Of a stretch of DNA of 29,063 nt, positions 23,560 to 29,063 are shown piece by piece. The DNA comes from JAUIAI01 sp049680625. GTDB lineage: Bacteria > Pseudomonadota > Gammaproteobacteria > Burkholderiales > Burkholderiaceae_E. The position numbers were made by a program, and so were the translations under genes. Within the stretch, counting starts at the first letter, position 1; every line of letters starts with the position of its first letter. The notes under the pieces were generated by a model. The model searched no databases. It had not been told where the DNA came from and worked only from the letters and a program-made list of their open reading frames with translations. Location of the stretch: NCBI GenBank assembly GCA_049680625.1, contig JBAUID010000035.1:1-29063 (forward strand), given 5' to 3'.

Positions 23560-25404
23560 ATGGCTATCCATATGAAAGCACAATCGCAAACCGAAGCGTC
23601 GCATACTAAAGCCTCGAAAACCAAGACCTCTCAGCCTGCAACCAGCAGTCTGCAACCGCCGTACCGGAATATTGCGCCGGATTGTCACGGGCTCAACTTC
23701 TTTGAAATCGATCACAGCCTGCGCAGCCTGATGCCACTGTATATCGACAAACCCCTTTTGGACCACCTGGGGCCGCACTATCAGGAATTAGGCGGCATCG
23801 CTGGCAACAAGCTTGACGCACTGGCCAGGATTGCAGACCGCAACAAACCGATACTGCGTGCCCGCGACGCCCTTGGTCGCGATGAAGACTGGATCGAATT
23901 TCATCCCGCGTACCGTGAGATGGAAGCGATTGGTTACGGTCAGTTTGGTCTGGCCGCAATGTCACACCGCGGTGGTGTACTTGGGTGGCCGGAACCTATC
24001 GAGGCACCGGCCAAATACATGTTTCAGTATCTGTTTGCCCAGGCGGAGTTTGGGCTGCTGTGTCCAATTTCCGTGACCGATACGTCAGCTATGCTGCTTG
24101 AGCGCTACGGAGACGACAGTACCAAAGCCCTGTTGCTCGACAACATGCACAGCCTGGATGCGGCGACCAGTTTTAAAGGTGGCCAGTTTATGACGGAGAA
24201 GAGTGGCGGCAGTGATGTCAGCGTACTGGAATTGACCGCACGTCAGGATGGCGGGCAATGGCGTTTACACGGTGACAAATGGTTTTGCTCATGTGCTGAT
24301 GCAGACGTTTGTTTGCTCCTGGCCCGTCCGGAAAATGCACCAGCGGGCAATAGTGGCCTTGCCCTGTTTGCGATGCCCAGGCATTTGCCCGATGGGACTC
24401 GTAACCACTACCGCATCGCCCGCCTGAAAGACAAAATGGGGACATCCTCGATGGCCTCGGGTGAAATCGTTTTTGACGGCGCCATTGCCTACCCAATGGG
24501 TGAGGTGCAAGCCGGCGCCAATAGCGGTTTGCGCATGATGATGGATCAGGTGAACCTGTCCAGGCTGTCGCACGGTGCTCGGGCAGCCGGTATGATGCGT
24601 CGCTGTCTGAATGAAGCCATGATTGTGGCCCGGCACCGGGACGCATTTGGCGAAAAAGTAATTAACAAACCGTTGATGCGACGCCAGCTGATGAAGCTGA
24701 TGGTGCCAACCGAACAAAGCCTATCAATGATTCTGTTCACCGCGACCCAGCTGCATCGGGCGCAGTGCGGTGATGAAACCGCGAAGAAACTGTTGCGTAT
24801 CCTGACTCCGATTGTAAAAACACGGGCTTGTCGCGACAACATTCGGGTTGCAACCGGCTCAATGGAAGTGCGCGGCGGAAACGGGTACATCGAAGACTGG
24901 GTACATTCCCGCCTGATTCGCGACGCCCATGTCGGAGTACTCTGGGAAGGCACTTCCAATATCAACGCCCTGGATGTAACCCGGCGCGCAGCCGGCCAGG
25001 CCGGTGCTCACCACGATCTGGGTGTCGCGTTAATTCAACTGCTTGACCAGGCACCCGGGCTGGCCCCGGGCTTGTACAAGGCACTGATGTCCGCCACTGC
25101 GCGGACAATTGAGTTTGTTGATACCGTTGCCCGGGCCGGTGACGAAACCCAGGCCCGCCTTGCAACAAGCGCGTTATACAACTGCTGCTCCGCCGTACTA
25201 ATGGCCAGCGAAGGTGCAGCACTCGCTGCCACCGGAGGAGACGCCCGCCGATTGTTGCTGGCCAAAATGGTGCTTGACCATCGCCTGACATCCAAAGACC
25301 CACTATCAAATGACATGACGGACAGTGACGGTGACGCGATAGCCCACTTGCTGAGTGACGACGCGGTCAGCCTGGCGGACGCCAACGCACTGATGCCCGC
25401 CTGA
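23560..25404 (+). CDS. Acyl-CoA dehydrogenase family flavoprotein, AidB-like branch
   Basis: The protein has 614 residues, longer than the ~380 of classical acyl-CoA dehydrogenases and close to AidB-type members. Residues 1-36 are a low-complexity Ser/Thr/Lys tail, and residues 37-165 an extended N-terminal domain. The flavin-binding strand MTEKSGGSDV is at 211-220, GDKWFCS at 238-244 and KMGTSSMASGE at 292-302. RGGNGYIED is at 438-446, with Glu445 at the place of the AidB catalytic glutamate, and LWEGTSNINALD is at 461-472. It should bind FAD and introduce a double bond in an acyl thioester, or oxidise a related carbon-nitrogen or carbon-carbon bond. It starts 6 bp after hyuB, so it is cotranscribed and likely acts on the product or substrate of HyuAB. 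A DNA-repair role as in E. coli AidB is not implied by this context. Confidence 0.88.
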   Translation: MAIHMKAQSQTEASHTKASKTKTSQPATSSLQPPYRNIAPDCHGLNFFEIDHSLRSLMPLYIDKPLLDHLGPHYQELGGIAGNKLDALARIADRNKPILRARDALGRDEDWIEFHPAYREMEAIGYGQFGLAAMSHRGGVLGWPEPIEAPAKYMFQYLFAQAEFGLLCPISVTDTSAMLLERYGDDSTKALLLDNMHSLDAATSFKGGQFMTEKSGGSDVSVLELTARQDGGQWRLHGDKWFCSCADADVCLLLARPENAPAGNSGLALFAMPRHLPDGTRNHYRIARLKDKMGTSSMASGEIVFDGAIAYPMGEVQAGANSGLRMMMDQVNLSRLSHGARAAGMMRRCLNEAMIVARHRDAFGEKVINKPLMRRQLMKLMVPTEQSLSMILFTATQLHRAQCGDETAKKLLRILTPIVKTRACRDNIRVATGSMEVRGGNGYIEDWVHSRLIRDAHVGVLWEGTSNINALDVTRRAAGQAGAHHDLGVALIQLLDQAPGLAPGLYKALMSATARTIEFVDTVARAGDETQARLATSALYNCCSAVLMASEGAALAATGGDARRLLLAKMVLDHRLTSKDPLSNDMTDSDGDAIAHLLSDDAVSLADANALMPA

Positions 25405-25426
25405 GATCATTAAGCACAGCCTGGCG

Positions 25427-26983
25427 TCAGCGCAGCGCGGCTGGCATCACTGCACCCAACTGCTCCGCCAAAGCGCGAAAAGCAATATCGTTTAACCGGG
25501 ATAACTCGCGCAAATAAGCCGGTCGGGCAATCTCGCCAAACCAGACCTGCCCTTCCCGTTCGACAAACAATCGTTCCGATTCAATTTCAGGGCTCACTCC
25601 GGTGAACACCATCACGGGTGCGCCACCAAGAAAGCCGGTCAGGTAATTACCCGCGCCATCTTCCAGACAACTGCTTAAGGCCTCGTTGCAAGCGTAGTAA
25701 CGGACACTATTGCCACTTGGGCCGAATGCAACCCGCAGACGCGTGGTGCGATTGCCTTGTGCATCAAACTCGCTGCCCAGCGACAACAAATTACTGCCAA
25801 CCACGGTTGCAACGGGAATCTGGTAGGCTGCAACCAGCGCGGCCAGGCTTGCCACCCCAGGGACGGCGCCGTTGACCGGGTTGTAGCGCCCGTTGTCAAC
25901 CAGTCTTTGTGAATCGCGAACCAGTCGCTGAGAACCCGGTGGGAACAAGGCGCTCGACAGTGGAGCAGTATTAAAGTCCCAGGCCTCAGTACCATTAGTC
26001 TGAATCAGATCGAGTACCGCGTCTTCCATATTTGTACCGCTCAGGTCTTGCACCCGGCTGTATTGAATAAAGCTTGAGCCGCAAATGCGCAATCGTCGAG
26101 GATTCCCACCGCTTACCGTTCCGGCCTGTGAGGCATCGCAACTTGTCCAGGTGTTGTCGTCAGCCAGGAAAACGTCACCGGAGTAGAACCCAGCTGTCGA
26201 TTGGGCGACGCCGTTCCGAACGTCGTAGAAGGCAGGTTGATACTGGTTGATCCCATCACTAAAAACACCATCAGTGCTGATAACTCCGATCGTGTAATTT
26301 GCATTGTCCGAAAAGCGAAACCGGGTCACCGTGTAACCTGGGCCAAGATTCATTTGCGGCGGCTCAACCACAATGGGCTGACCCGATTGCAACACCGGAA
26401 CAATCGTGCCCGACGCAAACCGTGCCAGCAGTTGACTCACGGTGTCCGCCGGAGTCAAGGCATAGTTAGCGAGGATGCGAGCCGGATCGACGCCGGCCTG
26501 AGCGCCAACAGAGACGCTGGCATCCTGAATCGATAAACCATCGCGAACGCCGGCCTGAACCATTGTGCTCAGAGGACTGATCACAATTTGCGAGCCAGGG
26601 GCAGCCTGCGGCCCGGGAGCGCTCATCCAGTAGGGGATGCCGATAGGAACACCAGGGTTGTCCGCATCAATCGCGGTAGCAGGCACAATCGCAAGCAAGG
26701 GCGCATCAGCGTCACGTTGCTCTGTCGTTAAGCCGTCAATTTGAAAGCGGCCGTCTGCTGAGGTTGCAGATGACGAGGGCTCGTCGGCGTCGCACAATAC
26801 ATTTCGGTTTAAGTCCAGACAAACCGTCGCGCCCTGGATCGGACCATCAATGACGACTCCTGTCAGCGGGCCGTCCAACGGCGTTCCACTCCCCCCGCAG
26901 GCCGCCTGGAAAGCAATTAAAATTGTCACCGGGCTCAAATACAGGTATTTGCGGCGCGTACTCAGCCGTGAGGGGAACTTCAT
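25427..26983 (-). CDS. Putative lipoprotein with prealbumin-like beta-sandwich start
   Basis: The protein has 518 residues. A basic N-terminus and hydrophobic segment end in a lipobox with Cys29 (FQAACGG). The next domain, about 38-85, reads GVVIDGPIQGATVCLDLN, then a CDADEPSS turn and DGRFQIDGL, the pattern of carboxypeptidase-regulatory/SdrD-like beta-sandwiches common in surface lipoproteins. The remaining ~400 residues are not recognised; they are rich in Gly, Ser, Asn and aromatic residues, with cysteine pairs near CDASQ/RICGSS and ACNEALSSCLEDG. GGAG lies 9 nt before the ATG. The gene begins 23 bp after the upstream GGCT-like gene and is convergent with the acyl-CoA dehydrogenase gene, only 22 bp away, with no evident terminator between. 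Confidence 0.7.
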   Translation of the reverse strand: MKFPSRLSTRRKYLYLSPVTILIAFQAACGGSGTPLDGPLTGVVIDGPIQGATVCLDLNRNVLCDADEPSSSATSADGRFQIDGLTTEQRDADAPLLAIVPATAIDADNPGVPIGIPYWMSAPGPQAAPGSQIVISPLSTMVQAGVRDGLSIQDASVSVGAQAGVDPARILANYALTPADTVSQLLARFASGTIVPVLQSGQPIVVEPPQMNLGPGYTVTRFRFSDNANYTIGVISTDGVFSDGINQYQPAFYDVRNGVAQSTAGFYSGDVFLADDNTWTSCDASQAGTVSGGNPRRLRICGSSFIQYSRVQDLSGTNMEDAVLDLIQTNGTEAWDFNTAPLSSALFPPGSQRLVRDSQRLVDNGRYNPVNGAVPGVASLAALVAAYQIPVATVVGSNLLSLGSEFDAQGNRTTRLRVAFGPSGNSVRYYACNEALSSCLEDGAGNYLTGFLGGAPVMVFTGVSPEIESERLFVEREGQVWFGEIARPAYLRELSRLNDIAFRALAEQLGAVMPAALR

Positions 26984-27006
26984 TGGGCGATCTCCGACAA
27001 TCAGCT

Positions 27007-27756
27007 TCAGATATTGGCGATATTTTCGATTGGGGAAAACCCGGCCGGTATCGCACTGATCGCGCTATTTTGCATCAAGTTGTTCAAAACTTCTCGACGT
27101 TGCGAGTCGGCAATGAGTGACAACAGCCATGTTTCGAAATCACCGTCGCCAAACTGTTGCCAGACGGCCTCGAGTACGTCCCGTTGGCCGGCAACTGTCG
27201 CGATAGTGGCGGGTCTTCCCGTTGCCTGGATTTCCGACAATCGAACCGCGTGCCCGTTGCGATTAATCAGCCCTCTCGCGCTCAGATAGGTTAATACCCT
27301 GTTCTCTGTTCTGGTCCCAAGGCTTAGAGGTGAGACAGCGATTTCTCCGAACCAGGTATGAGGCCCGACAGACTCGGTATCATGCATCTGGCCCAGTTGT
27401 TCAACAGTCAGCCAGGTGATTGATAATTCAGCACAACACCCTGGCGATTCGATAAGCGTTGCCGGCACAGAACCATAGTGAGTCATATACGCGCAATAAG
27501 CGACATCATGATCAGGCATCAGGAAGCGGGTAACAGGAATAGTGGCAGAACAACCGAATTTACGACGCAGTTGTTCCGGCGACCGATTTGACCCGACCGC
27601 CAGCACCGGTAGTCGCCCAGCCAGATCCAGAAGCTCAGATTGCTCTGGGGTCAGCGGCACAGCCTGGCCCGCCGAAAAAAGATAACTTGTATCCGGTACT
27701 GGATACGGATAACCCAGGGCCCGGGAGAGTCGGTCGGCGTCTGCAGCGATTGTCAT
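27007..27756 (-). CDS. Protein with gamma-glutamylcyclotransferase-like motif
   Basis: The protein has 249 residues from the ATG at 27756; a GTG directly before it (27759) is an equal alternative, and neither has a strong ribosome site. Around residues 51-67, LPVLAVGSNRSPEQLRRKF resembles the substrate-binding YGSNL motif of the gamma-glutamylcyclotransferase/AIG2 fold, where Tyr is replaced here by Val. VTRFLMPDHDVAYCAYMTHYGSVPATL follows in the style of that fold, and a TWFGEI segment could carry the fold's acidic residue. I cannot assign a reaction. No signal peptide is seen. It sits between the beta-helix gene (34 bp upstream) and the lipoprotein gene, and seems to belong to one transcript with them. 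Confidence 0.6.
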   Translation of the reverse strand: MTIAADADRLSRALGYPYPVPDTSYLFSAGQAVPLTPEQSELLDLAGRLPVLAVGSNRSPEQLRRKFGCSATIPVTRFLMPDHDVAYCAYMTHYGSVPATLIESPGCCAELSITWLTVEQLGQMHDTESVGPHTWFGEIAVSPLSLGTRTENRVLTYLSARGLINRNGHAVRLSEIQATGRPATIATVAGQRDVLEAVWQQFGDGDFETWLLSLIADSQRREVLNNLMQNSAISAIPAGFSPIENIANI

Positions 27757-27786
27757 CACCCGGGTTAATCACGCCCGGCCAGCTGA

Positions 27787-27806
27787 CGGCCGCTCACGGC
27801 CGCTCA
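27787..27806. repeat. Two tandem copies of a 10-bp sequence at the stop of the beta-helix gene
   Basis: CGGCCGCTCA occurs at 27787-27796 and again at 27797-27806. The stop codon (TCA, 27794-27796) lies in the downstream copy as read on the minus strand. It is short and may be a simple slippage product. Confidence 0.7.
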
Positions 27807-29063
27807 TAGGCGCCGACGTCATGACGACCACCCTGAAGACGACTCAGTCCGCTGATATCTGTAGCTGTCTGTGGGGTCAGAACACAGCTGCCCAGGTCGA
27901 CCGGTAAGGACACGCCGCTGAGCAGCGAGAAGTCGGCACTGCCAGGATCAATGCCAGGATTAACCACACCCATGTCAGTCGTGGCAATCCCGATCAGGTT
28001 GGCATCTGATTGGCAATCCGCAAGATCCGCCGGGTCTGTCGTCAGGTTAATGTTCACACTCGCGATGTCTCCAGGAACAGGATCCCTGTTAATGAACACA
28101 TTATGCCGGTGTTCAATATTGGCCAGACAACCAAGCCCAAAGTCTGTCGCCACCAGAACACGATTGCGCGAAGCCGTGGCAGTACCAAAAGCGTGGACGA
28201 GGTTGTTGGCAAAGCGCACGTTTTCAGTTGGCCAGATCGCACACGCCACCCCTAAGCCACCTTCGTAGTTCTTTCTACCAGTGGCGAAAACCGTATTGTT
28301 GAAAACGTCGGTATTACCGGACTCCCACAGGTGAATACCGCCGCCATCATTGGCAACACACAAGTTACTTTCAACCAGGGTGCGGTTACCGGTGTATTGC
28401 GTTTGGTTAAACAAATCCAGAACAATACAATTACCGTCGTGAGACTCAACCCCGTCGGTCAGGTCAGCATTGGCATCACAGCCAGGCATAGTCACCGTGT
28501 TAAAGACCCGGTTTCCAACCACGTAGTTGCTGTAACCCGACGCGTCGTCAGGAAGGTTATTCGCGTTTGACAGCTGATACAAGTTGATCGCACTGCCACA
28601 ATACGGATGCTGACCAGCCGCATTTCGAATCTCGTTACCCAAAATAGATAAGTGGCTTGATCGGGTGACATTAATGCCACCCCCGCCAATATCAAGCAAT
28701 TGATTATTCTTAATCACAATGTGATGAGACGAATCTTCAACACTGACACCGCGCTCAAATGGCACAGTTTGCGTATCGGCACCCTGCACTACAAAACCGT
28801 CGACTGAAATATAAGAAGAACGGCGAAAATCAAAGCCACCTGAATGATTCTGGCCATGCACATCATTCAAGATGATTGCACCGTGCCGGTTTTCAGCTTG
28901 CAAATAGATATAGTCTGGCCCGCCGCAATTTCTATCCAGCATTGTGATCCCGTTGCCACCGTGCCCCGCCTGGGTACCGTCCGCGGCATAACCCATGTTG
29001 AAGCCACTGGTCAGGTAAACACCGTCCAGAAAGTTAATCGAATCACCGGGTTTGATTGTGTTC
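27794..29063 (-). CDS. Parallel beta-helix (pectate-lyase-like) protein, 5' end beyond window
   Basis: The frame stays open from 28996 to the right edge, and the extra sequence reads as protein of the same fold (TIKPGDSINFLDGVYLTSG), so the ATG at 28996 is internal. At least 422 residues are coded in the window and the N-terminus is missing. The opening 'GDSINFLDGVYL' and repeated N-rich turns mark a right-handed beta-helix: HHIVIKNNQLLDIGGGGINV, SHLSILGNEIRNA, YTGNRTLVESNLCVANDGGGIHLWESGNTDVFNNTV and FANNLVHAF. The C-terminal GRHDVGAYE motif is typical of such secreted proteins. Polysaccharide lyases and epimerases have this fold, but no catalytic set can be assigned. Several Cys residues suggest an exported protein. 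It is first in a three-gene minus-strand run with the GGCT-like and lipoprotein genes. Confidence 0.82.
   Translation of the reverse strand, partial: NTIKPGDSINFLDGVYLTSGFNMGYAADGTQAGHGGNGITMLDRNCGGPDYIYLQAENRHGAIILNDVHGQNHSGGFDFRRSSYISVDGFVVQGADTQTVPFERGVSVEDSSHHIVIKNNQLLDIGGGGINVTRSSHLSILGNEIRNAAGQHPYCGSAINLYQLSNANNLPDDASGYSNYVVGNRVFNTVTMPGCDANADLTDGVESHDGNCIVLDLFNQTQYTGNRTLVESNLCVANDGGGIHLWESGNTDVFNNTVFATGRKNYEGGLGVACAIWPTENVRFANNLVHAFGTATASRNRVLVATDFGLGCLANIEHRHNVFINRDPVPGDIASVNINLTTDPADLADCQSDANLIGIATTDMGVVNPGIDPGSADFSLLSGVSLPVDLGSCVLTPQTATDISGLSRLQGGRHDVGAYERP

Noticed and set aside
23560..25404. DNA alkylation-response gene aidB
   Set aside because: The protein belongs to the AidB-like branch, but it is cotranscribed with hyuAB, which points to catabolism.

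Overview
The window looks like chromosomal DNA of a free-living, probably aquatic, Gram-negative proteobacterium, most likely a gammaproteobacterium. The evidence is two lipobox-bearing exported proteins, a BapA-type giant adhesin start, a GH16 polysaccharide hydrolase, a GGDEF-EAL protein and a HyuAB/ABC-transporter/Rieske oxygenase catabolic cluster. This taxonomic reading is inference. No rRNA, tRNA, CRISPR array, insertion sequence or phage gene was found.

Layout. (1) 1-1269, minus: N-terminal part of a giant repeat adhesin that runs off the left edge. It is preceded by a ~400 bp non-coding region with a 9-bp dyad. (2) 1668-7109, minus: a tight five-gene run. It holds an SbcD/Mre11-like phosphoesterase, an SbcC/Rad50-like ATPase without a zinc hook, two tandem Lin0512-family proteins of unknown function, and an SDR oxidoreductase. 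(3) 7310-9358, minus: a lipoprotein GH16 glycanase with a 14-bp palindrome at its 5' end and a clear intrinsic terminator. (4) 9592-17588, minus: one long operon, in transcription order substrate-binding protein, LivH, LivM, LivG, LivF, Rieske oxygenase alpha, beta, MFS permease, with most junctions overlapping. (5) 17754-19535, minus: a membrane GGDEF-EAL protein. (6) 19750-25404, plus: divergent operon of hydantoinase/oxoprolinase A, B and an AidB-like acyl-CoA dehydrogenase. (7) 25427-29063, minus: a lipoprotein, a gamma-glutamylcyclotransferase-like protein and a parallel beta-helix protein cut by the right edge.

Blocks 4 and 6 together read as an uptake-and-degradation island. A five-part branched-chain-amino-acid-type ABC transporter and an MFS permease bring in a substrate. 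A two-component Rieske oxygenase, an ATP-dependent HyuAB-type amidohydrolase and an acyl-CoA dehydrogenase would process it. The substrate cannot be read from the sequence; an aromatic or cyclic amide/imide/lactam is a reasonable guess. No dedicated transcription factor and no ferredoxin/reductase for the oxygenase lies in the window.

The least described part is block 2: a Mre11/Rad50-like pair of an atypical subfamily in apparent operon with a tandem Lin0512 pair and an SDR.
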